In this document: positions 7,897-21,597 of the stretch, piece by piece
Layout of the letters: the number at the start of each line of letters is the position of its first letter
Numbering within the stretch: position 1 is the first letter of the stretch
DNA from: Karalla daura
Taxonomy: Eukaryota > Chordata > Actinopteri > Chaetodontiformes > Leiognathidae
Length of the DNA stretch: 64,000 nucleotides
NCBI GenBank assembly: GCA_029224185.1
Contig: JANZKI010000029.1
Coordinates: 372,001-436,000, forward strand
Direction: 5' to 3'
Position numbers and translations under genes: made by a program
Notes under the pieces: model-generated
Databases searched by the model: none
The model's input: only the letters and a program-made list of their open reading frames with translations
Told to the model about the DNA's origin: nothing

Positions 7897-10800
7897 CCTA
7901 AACAGTGTTTAGAACGCCCAGTTGGGCCTGTTTACAGCCGCCTGCGTAGGAAACGGTGGGGAAAAGCGCTTTGAAACAGTGTGTAAACGCATTCGCCATC
8001 GGCCATTACTCGGTGCAGCAACAGGCTTAAACAGTGTTTAGAACGCCTAGTTGGGCCTGTTTACAGCCCCGTGCATAGGAAACTGTGGGGAAAAGCGCTT
8101 TGAAAAAGTGTGTTGTGACGCATTCACTCTCGGCGATAACGCAGTGCAGCAACAGGCCTAAACAGTGTTTAGAACGCCTAGTTGGGCCTGTTTTAGCCCC
8201 CTGCCGAGGAAACGGTGGGGATAAGCGCTATGAAAAAGTGTGTTGACGCATTCACCATTGGCCATTACGCAGTGCAGCAACAGGCCTAAACAGTGTTTAG
8301 AACACCCAGCTGGGCCTGTTTGCAGCCGCCTGCGTAGGAAACGGTGGGGAAAAGCGCTTTGAAACAGTGTGTAAACGCATTCGCCATCGACCATTACTCG
8401 GTGCAGCAACAGGCTTAAACAGTGTTTAGAACGCGTAGTTGGGCCTGCTTACAGCCCCCTGTGTAGGAAACGCGCTTTGAAAAAGTGTGTTGACGCATTC
8501 ACCGTCGGCCATTTGTCTCTGTAGCAACAGGCCGAAAAAGTGTTTAGAACGCCTTGTTGGGCCTGTTTTAGCCCCCTGCTTCGGAAACGGTGGGGATAAG
8601 CGATTTGAAAAAATGTGTTGACGCATTCACTATCGCCCATTACGCAGTGCAGCAACAGGCCTAAACAGTGTTTAGAACGCCTAGTTGGGCTTGTCTACAG
8701 CCCCCTGTGTCGGAAGCGGTGAGGAAAAGCTCTTTGAAAAAGTGTGTTTACGCATTCACCATGGGCCATTACGCAGTGCAGCAACAGGCCTAAACAGTGT
8801 TTAGAGCGCCTAATTGGGCCTGTTTATAGCCCCCTGCGTAGGAAACGGTGGGGAAAAGCGCTTTGAATCAGTGTGTAAACGCATTCGCCATCGGCCATTA
8901 CTCGGTGCAGCAACAGGCTTAAACAGTGTTTAGAACGCCTAGTTGGGCCTGTTTACAGCCCCGTGCATAGGAAACTGTGGGGAAAAGCGCTTTGAAAAAG
9001 TGTGTTGTGACGCATTCACTCTCGGCGATAACGCAGTGCAGCAACAGGCCTAAACAGTGTTTAGAACGCCTAGTTGGGCCTGTTTTAGCCCCCTGCCGAG
9101 GAAACGGTGGGGATAAGCGCTTTGAAAAAGTGTGTTGACGCATTCACCATTGGCCATTACGCAGTGCAGCAACAGGCCTAAACAGTGTTTAGAACGCCCA
9201 GCTGGGCCTGTTTACAGCCGCCTGCGTAGGAAACGGTGGGGAAAAGCGCTTTGAAACAGTGTGTAAACGCATTCGCCATCGACCATTACTCGGTGCAGCA
9301 ACAGGCTTAAACAGTGTTTAGAACGCGTAGTTGGGCCTGCTTACAGCCCCCTGTGTAGGAAACGCGCTTTGAAAAAGTGTGTTGACGCATTCACCGTCGG
9401 CCATTTGTCTCTGTAGCAACAGGCCGAAAAAGTGTTTAGAACGCCTTGTTGGGCCTGTTTTAGCCCCCTGCTTCGGAAACGGTGGGGATAAGCGATTTGA
9501 AAAAATGTGTTGACGCATTCACTATCGGCCATTACGCAGTGCAGCAACAGGCCTAAACAGTGTTTAGAACGCCTAGTTGGGCTTGTCTACAGCCCCCTGT
9601 GTCGGAAGCGGTGAGGAAAAGCTCTTTGAAAAAGTGTGTTTACGCATTCACCATGGGCCATTACGCAGTGCAGCAACAGGCCTAAACAGTGTTTAGAGCG
9701 CCTAATTGGGCCTGTTTATAGCCCCCTGCGTAGGAAACGGTGGGGAAAAGTGCGTTGAAAAAGTGTGTTGACGCATTCACCGTTGGCCATTACACAGTGC
9801 AGCAACAGGCCTAAACAGTGTTTAGAACGCCAAGTTGGGCCTGTTTACAGCCCCGTGCATAGGAAACTGTGGAGAAAAGCGCTTTGAAAAAGTGTGTTGT
9901 GACGCATTCACTATCGGCCATTACGCAGTGCAGCAACAGGCCTAAACAGTGTTTAGAACGCCTAGTTGGGCCTGCTTTTGCCCCCTGCCTAGGACACGGT
10001 GGGGAAAAGCGCTTTGAAACAGTGTGTAAACGCATTCGCCATCGACCATTACTCGGTGCAGCAACAGGCTTAAACAGTGTTTAGAACGCGTAGTTGGGCC
10101 TGCTTACAGCCCCCTGTGTAGGAAACGCGCTTTGAAAAAGTGTGTTGACGCATTCGCCGTCGGCCATTTGTCTCTGTAGCAACAGGCCGAAAAAGTGTTT
10201 AGAACGCCTTGTTGGGCCTGTTTTAGCCCCCTGCTTCGGAAACGGTGGGGATAAGCGATTTGAAAAAATGTGTTGACGCATTCACTATCGGCCATTACGC
10301 AGTGCAGCAACAGGCCTAAACAGTGTTTAGAACGCCTAGTTGGGCTTGTCTACAGCCCCCTGTGTCGGAAGCGGTGAGGAAAAGCTCTTTGAAAAAGTGT
10401 GTTTACGCATTCACCATGGGCCATTACGCAGTGCAGCAACAGGCCTAAACAGTGTTTAGAGCGCCTAATTGGGCCTGTTTATAGCCCCCTGCGTAGGAAA
10501 CGGTGGGGAAAAGCGCTTTGAAACGGTGTGTAAACGCATTCGCCATCGGCCATTACTCGGTGCAGCAACAGGCTTAAACAGTGTTTAGAACGCCTAGTTG
10601 GGCCTGTTTACAGCCCCGTGCATAGGAAACTGTGGGGAAAAGCGCTTTGAAAAAGTGTGTTGTGACGCATTCACTCTCGGCGATAACGCAGTGCAGCAAC
10701 AGGCCTAAACAGTGTTTAGAACGCCTAGTTGGGCCTGTTTTAGCCCCCTGCCGAGGAAACGGTGGGGATAAGCGCTTTGAAAAAGTGTGTTGACGCATTC

Positions 10801-11238
10801 ACCATCGGCCATTACGCAGTGCAGCAACAGGCCTAAACAGTGTTTAGAACGCCCAGCTGGGCCTATTTACAGCCGCCTGCGTAGGAAACGGTGGGGAAAA
10901 GCGCTTTGAAACAGTGTGTAAACGCATTCGCCATCGACCATTACTCGGTGCAGCAACAGGCTTAAACAGTGTTTAGAACGCGTAGTTGGGCCTGCTTACA
11001 GCCCTGTGCATAGGAAACTGTGGAGAAAAGCGCTTTGAAAAAGTGTGTTGTGACGCATTCACTATCGGCCATTACGCAGTGCAGCAACAGGCCTAAACAG
11101 TGTTTAGAACGCCTAGTTGGGCCTGCTTTTGCCCCCTGCCTAGGACACGGTGGGGAAAAGCGCTTTGAAAAAGTGTGTATGCATTCACCATCGGCCAATA
11201 CGCAGTGCAGCAACAGGCCTAAACAGTGTTTAGAACGC
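7893..11238. repeat. Segmental copy, partner about 18,252-21,597 (offset 10,359)
   Basis: Markers at 8,158, 8,426, 8,919, 9,318, 9,811, 10,081, 10,574 and 10,962 recur exactly 10,359 bp to the right. Match ends where M2 at 11,218 is replaced by M5b at 21,577. Seen differences: atcggcc/atcgccc near 9,530/19,887 and accatcgg/accattgg near 10,803/21,162. Confidence 0.8.
9941..10068 (+). repeat. Chimeric monomer M1/M2 (128 bp)
   Basis: M1 up to ctaggacacgg, then M2 from gaaacagtgtgtaaacgc to the end. The switch must lie in the shared interval from acggtgggg to ctttgaaa. Length 128 fits M2 minus the 1-bp loss of M1. The same chimera stands at 20,300-20,427 and 28,737-28,864, so it was copied with its surroundings. 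Confidence 0.8.
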
Positions 11239-12154
11239 CCAGCTGGGCCTGTTTACAGTCGCCTGCGTAGGAAACGGTGGGGAAAAGCGCTTTGAAACAG
11301 TGTGTAAACGCATTCGCCATCGCCCATTACTCGGTGCAGCAACAGGCTTAAACAGTGTTTAGAACGCGTAGTTGGGCCTGCTTACAGCCCCCTGTGTAGG
11401 AAACGCGCTTTGAAAAAGTGTGTTGACGCATTCACCGTCGGCCATTTGTCTCTGTAGCAACAAGCCGAAAAAGTGTTTAGAACGCCTTGTTGGGCCTGTT
11501 TTAGCCCCCTGCTTCGGAAACGGTGGGGATAAGTGATTTGAAAAAATGTGTTGACGCATTCACTATCGGCCATTACGCAGTGCAGCAACAGGCCTAAACA
11601 GTGTTTAGAACGCCTAGTTGGGCTTGTCTACAGCCCCCTGTGTCGGAAGCGGTGAGGAAAAGCTCTTTGAAAAAGTGTGTTTACGCATTCACCATGGGCC
11701 ATTACGCAGTGCAGCAACAGGCCTAAACAGTGTTTAGAGCGCCTAATTGGGCCTGTTTATAGCCCCCTGCGTAGGAAACGGTGGGGAAAAGCGCTTTGAA
11801 ACAGTGTGTAAACGCATTCGCCATCGGCCATTACTCGGTGCAGCAACAGGCTTAAACAGTGTTTAGAACGCCTAGTTGGGCCTGTTTACAGCCCCGTGCA
11901 TAGGAAACTGTGGGGAAAAGCGCTTTGAAAAAGTGTGTTGTGACGCATTCACTCTCGGCGATAACGCAGTGCAGCAACAGGCCTAAACAGTGTTTAGAAC
12001 GCCTAGTTGGGCCTGTTTTAGCCCCCTGCCTAGGACACGGTGGGGATAAGCGCTTTGAAAAAGTGTGTTGACGCATTCACCATTGGCCATTACGCAGTGC
12101 AGCAACAGGCCTAAACAGTGTTTAGAACGCCCAGCTGGGCCTATTTACAGCCGC

Positions 12155-15100
12155 CTGCGTAGGAAACGGTGGGGAAAAGCGCTTTGAAACAGTGTGTAAA
12201 CGCATTCGCCATCGACCATTACTCGGTGCAGCAACAGGCTTAAACAGTGTTTAGAACGCGTAGTTGGGCCTGCTTACAGCCCCCTGTGTAGGAAACGCGC
12301 TTTGAAAAAGTGTGTTGACGCATTCACCGTCGGCCATTTGTCTCTGTAGCAACAGGCCGAAAAAGTGTTTAGAACGCGTTGTTGGGCCTGTTTTAGCCCC
12401 CTGCTTCGGAAACGGTGGGGATAAGCGATTTGAAAAAATGTGTTGACGCATTCACTATCGCCCATTACGCAGTGCAGCAACAGGCCTAAACAGTGTTTAG
12501 AACGCCTAGTGGGGCTTGTCTACAGCCGCCTGTGTCGGAAGCGGTGAGGAAAAGCTCTTTGAAAAAGTGTGTTTACGCATTCACCATGGGCCATTACGCA
12601 GTGCAGCAACAGGCCTAAACAGTGTTTAGAGCGCCTAATTGGGCCTGTTTATAGCCCCCTGCGTAGGAAACGGTGGGGAAAAGTGCGTTGAAAAAGTGTG
12701 TTGACGCATTCACCGTAGGCCATTACACAGTGCAGCAACAGGCCTAAACAGTGTTTAGAACGCCTAGTTGGGCCTGTTTACAGCCCCGTGCATAGGAAAC
12801 TGTGGAGAAAAGCGCTTTGAAAAAGTGCGTTGTGACGCATTCACTATCGGCCATTACGCAGTGCAGCAACAGGCCTAAACAGTGTTTAGAACGCCTAGTT
12901 GGGCCTGCTTTTGCCCCCTGCCTAGGACACGGTGGGGAAAAGCGCTTTGAAAAAGTGTGTATGCATTCACCATCGGCCAATACACAGTGCAGCAACAGGC
13001 CTAAACAGTGTTTAGAACGCCTAGTTGTGCTTGTCTACAGCCCCCTGCCTAGGAAGCGGTGAGGAAAAGCTCTTTGAAAAAGTGTGTTTACGCATTCACC
13101 ATGGGCCATTACGCAGTGCAGCAACAGGCCTAAACAGTGTTTAGAGCGCCTAGTTAAGCCTGTTTACAGCCCCCTGCATAGGAAACGGTGGGGAAAAGCA
13201 CGTTGAAAAAGTGTGTTGTGACGCATTCACTATCAGCCATTACGCAGTGCAGCAACAGGCCGAAACAGTGTTTAGAACGCCTTGTTGGGCCTGTTTACAG
13301 CCCCCTGCGTAGGAAAAGGTGGGGAAAAGCGCTGTGAAAAAGTGTGTTGACGCATTCACCGTTGGCCATTACGCAGTGCAGCAACAGGCCTAAACAGTGT
13401 TTAGAACGCCTAGTTGGGCTTGTCTACAGCCATCTGCGTAGAAAACAGTAGGGATAAGCGCTTTGAAAAAGTGTGTTGACGCATTCACCATTGCCCATTA
13501 CGCAGTGCAGCAACAGGCCTAAACAGTGTTTAGAACGCCCAGTTGGGCCTGTTTACAGCCGCCTGCGTAGGAAACGGTGGGGAAAAGCGCTTTGAAACAG
13601 TGTGTAAACGCATTCGCCATCGGCCATTACTCGGTGCAGCAACAGGCCTAAACAGTGTTTAGAACGCCTAGTTGGGCCTGTTTTAGCCCCCTGCCTAGGA
13701 CACGGTGGGGATAAGCGCTTTGAAAAAGTGTGTTGACGCATTCACCATTGGCCATTACGCAGTGCAGCAACAGGCCTAAACAGTGTTTAGAACGCCCAGC
13801 TGGGCCTATTTACAGCCGCCTGCGTAGGAAACGGTGGGGAAAAGCGCTTTGAAACAGTGTGTAAACGCATTCGCCATCGACCATTACTCGGTGCAGCAAC
13901 AGGCTTAAACAGTGTTTAGAACGCGTAGTTGGGCCTGCTTACAGCCCCCTGTGTAGGAAACGCGCTTTGAAAAAGTGTGTTGACGCATTCACCGTCGGCC
14001 ATTTGTCTCTGTAGCAACAGGCCGAAAAAGTGTTTAGAACGCGTTGTTGGGCCTGTTTTAGCCCCCTGCTTCGGAAACGGTGGGGATAAGCGATTTGAAA
14101 AAATGTGTTGACGCATTCACTATCGCCCATTACGCAGTGCAGCAACAGGCCTAAACAGTGTTTAGAACGCCTAGTGGGGCTTGTCTACAGCCCCCTGTGT
14201 CGGAAGCGGTGAGGAAAAGCTCTTTGAGAAAGTGTGTTTACGCATTCACCATGGGCCATTACGCAGTGCAGCAACAGGCCTAAACAGTGTTTAGAGCGCC
14301 TAATTGGGCCTGTTTATAGCCCCCTGCGTAGGAAACGGTGGGGAAAAGTGCGTTGAAAAAGTGTGTTGACGCATTCACCGTAGGCCATTACACAGTGCAG
14401 CAACAGGCCTAAACAGTGTTTAGAACGCCTAGTTGGGCCTGTTTACAGCCCCGTGCATAGGAAACTGTGGAGAAAAGCGCTTTGAAAAAGTGCGTTGTGA
14501 CGCATTCACTATCGGCCATTACGCAGTGCAGCAACAGGCCTAAACAGTGTTTAGAACGCCTAGTTGGGCCTGCTTTTGCCCCCTGCCTAGGACACGGTGG
14601 GGAAAAGCGCTTTGAAAAAGTGTGTATGCATTCACCATCGGCCAATACGCAGTGCAGCAACAGGCCTAAACAGTGTTTAGAACGCCTAGTTGTGCTTGTC
14701 TACAGCCCCCTGCCTAGGAAGCGGTGAGGAAAAGCTCTTTGAAAAAGTGTGTTTACGCATTCACCATGGGCCATTACGCAGTGCAGCAACAGGCCAAAAC
14801 AGTGTTTAGAGCGCCTAGTTAAGCCTGTTTACAGCCCCCTGCATAGGAAACGGTGGGGAAAAGCACGTTGAAAAAGTGTGTTGTGACGCATTCACTATCA
14901 GCCATTACGCAGTGCAGCAACAGGCCGAAACAGTGTTTAGAACGCCTTGTTGGGCCTGTTTACAGCCCCCTGCGTAGGAAAAGGTGGGGAAAAGCGCTGT
15001 GAAAAAGTGTGTTGACGCATTCACCGTTGGCCATTACGCAGTGCAGCAACAGGCCTAAACAGTGTTTAGAACGCCTAGTTGGGCTTGTCTACAGCCATCT

Positions 15101-18100
15101 GCGTAGAAAACAGTAGGGATAAGCGCTTTGAAAAAGTGTGTTGACGCATTCACCATGGGCCATTACGCAGTGCAGCAACAGGCCTAAACAGTGTTTAGAA
15201 CGCCCAGTTGGGCCTGTTTACAGCCGCCTGCGTAGGAAACGGTGGGGAAAAGCGCTTTGAAACAGTGTGTAAACGCATTCGCCATCGACCATTACTCGGT
15301 GCAGCAACAGGCTTAAACAGTGTTTAGAACGCGTAGTTGGGCCTGCTTACAGCCCCCTGTGTAGGAAACGCGCTTTGAAAAAGTGTGTTGACGCATTCAC
15401 CGTCGGCCATTTGTCTCTGTAGCAACAGGCCGAAAAAGTGTTTAGAACGCGTTGTTGGGCCTGTTTTAGCCCCCTGCTTCGGAAACGGTGGGGATAAGCG
15501 ATTTGAAAAAATGTGTTGACGCATTCACTATCGCCCATTACGCAGTGCAGCAACAGGCCTAAACAGTGTTTAGAACGCCTAGTGGGGCTTGTCTACAGCC
15601 GCCTGTGTCGGAAGCGGTGAGGAAAAGCTCTTTGAAAAAGTGTGTTTACGCATTCACCATGGGCCATTACGCAGTGCAGCAACAGGCCTAAACAGTGTTT
15701 AGAGCGCCTAATTGGGCCTGTTTATAGCCCCCTGCGTAGGAAACGGTGGGGAAAAGTGCGTTGAAAAAGTGTGTTGACGCATTCACCGTAGGCCATTACA
15801 CAGTGCAGCAACAGGCCTAAACAGTGTTTAGAACGCCTAGTTGGGCCTGTTTACAGCCCCGTGCATAGGAAACTGTGGAGAAAAGCGCTTTGAAAAAGTG
15901 CGTTGTGACGCATTCACTATCGGCCATTACGCAGTGCAGCAACAGGCCTAAACAGTGTTTAGAACGCCTAGTTGGGCCTGCTTTTGCCCCCTGCCTAGGA
16001 CACGGTGGGGAAAAGCGCTTTGAAAAAGTGTGTATGCATTCACCATCGGCCAATACACAGTGCAGCAACAGGCCTAAACAGTGTTTAGAACGCCTAGTTG
16101 TGCTTGTCTACAGCCCCCTGCCTAGGAAGCGGTGAGGAAAAGCTCTTTGAAAAAGTGTGTTTACGCATTCACCATGGGCCATTACGCAGTGCAGCAACAG
16201 GCCTAAACAGTGTTTAGAGCGCCTAGTTAAGCCTGTTTACAGCCCCCTGCATAGGAAACGGTGGGGAAAAGCACGTTGAAAAAGTGTGTTGTGACGCATT
16301 CACTATCAGCCATTACGCAGTGCAGCAACAGGCCGAAACAGTGTTTAGAACGCCTTGTTGGGCCTGTTTACAGCCCCCTGCGTAGGAAAAGGTGGGGAAA
16401 AGCGCTGTGAAAAAGTGTGTTGACGCATTCACCGTTGGCCATTACGCAGTGCAGCAACAGGCCTAAACAGTGTTTAGAACGCCTAGTTGGGCTTGTCTAC
16501 AGCCATCTGCGTAGAAAACAGTAGGGATAAGCGCTTTGAAAAAGTGTGTTGACGCATTCACCATTGCCCATTACGCAGTGCAGCAACAGGCCTAAACAGT
16601 GTTTAGAACGCCCAGTTGGGCCTGTTTACAGCCGCCTGCGTAGGAAACGGTGGGGAAAAGCGCTTTGAAACAGTGTGTAAACGCATTCGCCATCGGCCAT
16701 TACTCGGTGCAGCAACAGGCCTAAACAGTGTTTAGAACGCCTAGTTGGGCCTGTTTTAGCCCCCTGCCTAGGACACGGTGGGGATAAGCGCTTTGAAAAA
16801 GTGTGTTGACGCATTCACCATTGGCCATTACGCAGTGCAGCAACAGGCCTAAACAGTGTTTAGAACGCCCAGCTGGGCCTATTTACAGCCGCCTGCGTAG
16901 GAAACGGTGGGGAAAAGCGCTTTGAAACAGTGTGTAAACGCATTCGCCATCGACCATTACTCGGTGCAGCAACAGGCTTAAACAGTGTTTAGAACGCGTA
17001 GTTGGGCCTGCTTACAGCCCCCTGTGTAGGAAACGCGCTTTGAAAAAGTGTGTTGACGCATTCACCGTCGGCCATTTGTCTCTGTAGCAACAGGCCGAAA
17101 AAGTGTTTAGAACGCGTTGTTGGGCCTGTTTTAGCCCCCTGCTTCGGAAACGGTGGGGATAAGCGATTTGAAAAAATGTGTTGACGCATTCACTATCGCC
17201 CATTACGCAGTGCAGCAACAGGCCTAAACAGTGTTTAGAACGCCTAGTGGGGCTTGTCTACAGCCCCCTGTGTCGGAAGCGGTGAGGAAAAGCTCTTTGA
17301 GAAAGTGTGTTTACGCATTCACCATGGGCCATTACGCAGTGCAGCAACAGGCCTAAACAGTGTTTAGAGCGCCTAATTGGGCCTGTTTATAGCCCCCTGC
17401 GTAGGAAACGGTGGGGAAAAGTGCGTTGAAAAAGTGTGTTGACGCATTCACCGTAGGCCATTACACAGTGCAGCAACAGGCCTAAACAGTGTTTAGAACG
17501 CCTAGTTGGGCCTGTTTACAGCCCCGTGCATAGGAAACTGTGGAGAAAAGCGCTTTGAAAAAGTGCGTTGTGACGCATTCACTATCGGCCATTACGCAGT
17601 GCAGCAACAGGCCTAAACAGTGTTTAGAACGCCTAGTTGGGCCTGCTTTTGCCCCCTGCCTAGGACACGGTGGGGAAAAGCGCTTTGAAAAAGTGTGTAT
17701 GCATTCACCATCGGCCAATACGCAGTGCAGCAACAGGCCTAAACAGTGTTTAGAACGCCTAGTTGTGCTTGTCTACAGCCCCCTGCCTAGGAAGCGGTGA
17801 GGAAAAGCTCTTTGAAAAAGTGTGTTTACGCATTCACCATGGGCCATTACGCAGTGCAGCAACAGGCCAAAACAGTGTTTAGAGCGCCTAGTTAAGCCTG
17901 TTTACAGCCCCCTGCATAGGAAACGGTGGGGAAAAGCACGTTGAAAAAGTGTGTTGTGACGCATTCACTATCAGCCATTACGCAGTGCAGCAACAGGCCG
18001 AAACAGTGTTTAGAACGCCTTGTTGGGCCTGTTTACAGCCCCCTGCGTAGGAAAAGGTGGGGAAAAGCGCTGTGAAAAAGTGTGTTGACGCATTCACCGT

Positions 18101-18357
18101 TGGCCATTACGCAGTGCAGCAACAGGCCTAAACAGTGTTTAGAACGCCTAGTTGGGCTTGTCTACAGCCATCTGCGTAGAAAACAGTAGGGATAAGCGCT
18201 TTGAAAAAGTGTGTTGACGCATTCACCATGGGCCATTACGCAGTGCAGCAACAGGCCTAAACAGTGTTTAGAACGCCCAGTTGGGCCTGTTTACAGCCGC
18301 CTGCGTAGGAAACGGTGGGGAAAAGCGCTTTGAAACAGTGTGTAAACGCATTCGCCA
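12155..18357. repeat. Tandem duplication of a 3,073-bp segment
   Basis: Two adjacent copies with a period of exactly 3,073 bp. Rare variants are shared at that offset: cagccgcctgtgtcgg (12,526 and 15,599), aatacacagtg (12.98 and 16.05 kb), ctttgagaaag (14.22 and 17.30 kb) and ggccaaaacag (14.79 and 17.87 kb). Each copy has an internal paralogy at 1,665 bp (3,073=1,665+1,408). The shared private variants show the duplication is younger than those mutations. Confidence 0.85.
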
Positions 18358-21300
18358 TCGGCCATTACTCGGTGCAGCAACAGGCTTAAACAGTGTTTAG
18401 AACGCCTAGTTGGGCCTGTTTACAGCCCCGTGCATAGGAAACTGTGGGGAAAAGCGCTTTGAAAAAGTGTGTTGTGACGCATTCACTCTCGGCGATAACG
18501 CAGTGCAGCAACAGGCCTAAACAGTGTTTAGAACGCCTAGTTGGGCCTGTTTTAGCCCCCTGCCGAGGAAACGGTGGGGATAAGCGCTATGAAAAAGTGT
18601 GTTGACGCATTCACCATTGGCCATTACGCAGTGCAGCAACAGGCCTAAACAGTGTTTAGAACACCCAGCTGGGCCTGTTTGCAGCCGCCTGCGTAGGAAA
18701 CGGTGGGGAAAAGCGCTTTGAAACAGTGTGTAAACGCATTCGCCATCGACCATTACTCGGTGCAGCAACAGGCTTAAACAGTGTTTAGAACGCGTAGTTG
18801 GGCCTGCTTACAGCCCCCTGTGTAGGAAACGCGCTTTGAAAAAGTGTGTTGACGCATTCACCGTCGGCCATTTGTCTCTGTAGCAACAGGCCGAAAAAGT
18901 GTTTAGAACGCCTTGTTGGGCCTGTTTTAGCCCCCTGCTTCGGAAACGGTGGGGATAAGCGATTTGAAAAAATGTGTTGACGCATTCACTATCGCCCATT
19001 ACGCAGTGCAGCAACAGGCCTAAACAGTGTTTAGAACGCCTAGTTGGGCTTGTCTACAGCCCCCTGTGTCGGAAGCGGTGAGGAAAAGCTCTTTGAAAAA
19101 GTGTGTTTACGCATTCACCATGGGCCATTACGCAGTGCAGCAACAGGCCTAAACAGTGTTTAGAGCGCCTAATTGGGCCTGTTTATAGCCCCCTGCGTAG
19201 GAAACGGTGGGGAAAAGCGCTTTGAATCAGTGTGTAAACGCATTCGCCATCGGCCATTACTCGGTGCAGCAACAGGCTTAAACAGTGTTTAGAACGCCTA
19301 GTTGGGCCTGTTTACAGCCCCGTGCATAGGAAACTGTGGGGAAAAGCGCTTTGAAAAAGTGTGTTGTGACGCATTCACTCTCGGCGATAACGCAGTGCAG
19401 CAACAGGCCTAAACAGTGTTTAGAACGCCTAGTTGGGCCTGTTTTAGCCCCCTGCCGAGGAAACGGTGGGGATAAGCGCTTTGAAAAAGTGTGTTGACGC
19501 ATTCACCATTGGCCATTACGCAGTGCAGCAACAGGCCTAAACAGTGTTTAGAACGCCCAGCTGGGCCTGTTTACAGCCGCCTGCGTAGGAAACGGTGGGG
19601 AAAAGCGCTTTGAAACAGTGTGTAAACGCATTCGCCATCGACCATTACTCGGTGCAGCAACAGGCTTAAACAGTGTTTAGAACGCGTAGTTGGGCCTGCT
19701 TACAGCCCCCTGTGTAGGAAACGCGCTTTGAAAAAGTGTGTTGACGCATTCACCGTCGGCCATTTGTCTCTGTAGCAACAGGCCGAAAAAGTGTTTAGAA
19801 CGCCTTGTTGGGCCTGTTTTAGCCCCCTGCTTCGGAAACGGTGGGGATAAGCGATTTGAAAAAATGTGTTGACGCATTCACTATCGCCCATTACGCAGTG
19901 CAGCAACAGGCCTAAACAGTGTTTAGAACGCCTAGTTGGGCTTGTCTACAGCCCCCTGTGTCGGAAGCGGTGAGGAAAAGCTCTTTGAAAAAGTGTGTTT
20001 ACGCATTCACCATGGGCCATTACGCAGTGCAGCAACAGGCCTAAACAGTGTTTAGAGCGCCTAATTGGGCCTGTTTATAGCCCCCTGCGTAGGAAACGGT
20101 GGGGAAAAGTGCGTTGAAAAAGTGTGTTGACGCATTCACCGTTGGCCATTACACAGTGCAGCAACAGGCCTAAACAGTGTTTAGAACGCCAAGTTGGGCC
20201 TGTTTACAGCCCCGTGCATAGGAAACTGTGGAGAAAAGCGCTTTGAAAAAGTGTGTTGTGACGCATTCACTATCGGCCATTACGCAGTGCAGCAACAGGC
20301 CTAAACAGTGTTTAGAACGCCTAGTTGGGCCTGCTTTTGCCCCCTGCCTAGGACACGGTGGGGAAAAGCGCTTTGAAACAGTGTGTAAACGCATTCGCCA
20401 TCGACCATTACTCGGTGCAGCAACAGGCTTAAACAGTGTTTAGAACGCGTAGTTGGGCCTGCTTACAGCCCCCTGTGTAGGAAACGCGCTTTGAAAAAGT
20501 GTGTTGACGCATTCGCCGTCGGCCATTTGTCTCTGTAGCAACAGGCCGAAAAAGTGTTTAGAACGCCTTGTTGGGCCTGTTTTAGCCCCCTGCTTCGGAA
20601 ACGGTGGGGATAAGCGATTTGAAAAAATGTGTTGACGCATTCACTATCGGCCATTACGCAGTGCAGCAACAGGCCTAAACAGTGTTTAGAACGCCTAGTT
20701 GGGCTTGTCTACAGCCCCCTGTGTCGGAAGCGGTGAGGAAAAGCTCTTTGAAAAAGTGTGTTTACGCATTCACCATGGGCCATTACGCAGTGCAGCAACA
20801 GGCCTAAACAGTGTTTAGAGCGCCTAATTGGGCCTGTTTATAGCCCCCTGCGTAGGAAACGGTGGGGAAAAGCGCTTTGAAACGGTGTGTAAACGCATTC
20901 GCCATCGGCCATTACTCGGTGCAGCAACAGGCTTAAACAGTGTTTAGAACGCCTAGTTGGGCCTGTTTACAGCCCCGTGCATAGGAAACTGTGGGGAAAA
21001 GCGCTTTGAAAAAGTGTGTTGTGACGCATTCACTCTCGGCGATAACGCAGTGCAGCAACAGGCCTAAACAGTGTTTAGAACGCCTAGTTGGGCCTGTTTT
21101 AGCCCCCTGCCGAGGAAACGGTGGGGATAAGCGCTTTGAAAAAGTGTGTTGACGCATTCACCATTGGCCATTACGCAGTGCAGCAACAGGCCTAAACAGT
21201 GTTTAGAACGCCCAGCTGGGCCTATTTACAGCCGCCTGCGTAGGAAACGGTGGGGAAAAGCGCTTTGAAACAGTGTGTAAACGCATTCGCCATCGACCAT

Positions 21301-21597
21301 TACTCGGTGCAGCAACAGGCTTAAACAGTGTTTAGAACGCGTAGTTGGGCCTGCTTACAGCCCTGTGCATAGGAAACTGTGGAGAAAAGCGCTTTGAAAA
21401 AGTGTGTTGTGACGCATTCACTATCGGCCATTACGCAGTGCAGCAACAGGCCTAAACAGTGTTTAGAACGCCTAGTTGGGCCTGCTTTTGCCCCCTGCCT
21501 AGGACACGGTGGGGAAAAGCGCTTTGAAAAAGTGTGTATGCATTCACCATCGGCCAATACGCAGTGCAGCAACAGGCCTAAACAGTGTTTAGAACGC
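18252..21597. repeat. Segmental copy, partner about 7,893-11,238
   Basis: Right-hand partner of the 10,359-bp pair. About 18.5-21.36 kb also matches 26.95-29.80 kb at an offset of 8,437 bp, so this segment has at least three relatives in the window. Confidence 0.8.

Larger units (their letters stand above)
4247..9740. repeat. Long segmental copy, partner about 28,795-34,290 (offset 24,548)
   Basis: Markers at 4,329, 4,822, 5,341, 5,738, 6,231, 6,630, 7,123, 8,158, 8,426, 8,919 and 9,318 all recur 24,548 bp to the right. Differences seen include gggcctgc versus gggtctgc (31,196), tgtatgcat versus tgtatacat (31.89 kb) and gataacgc versus gataatgc (33.58 kb). Edges are approximate. Confidence 0.75.
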
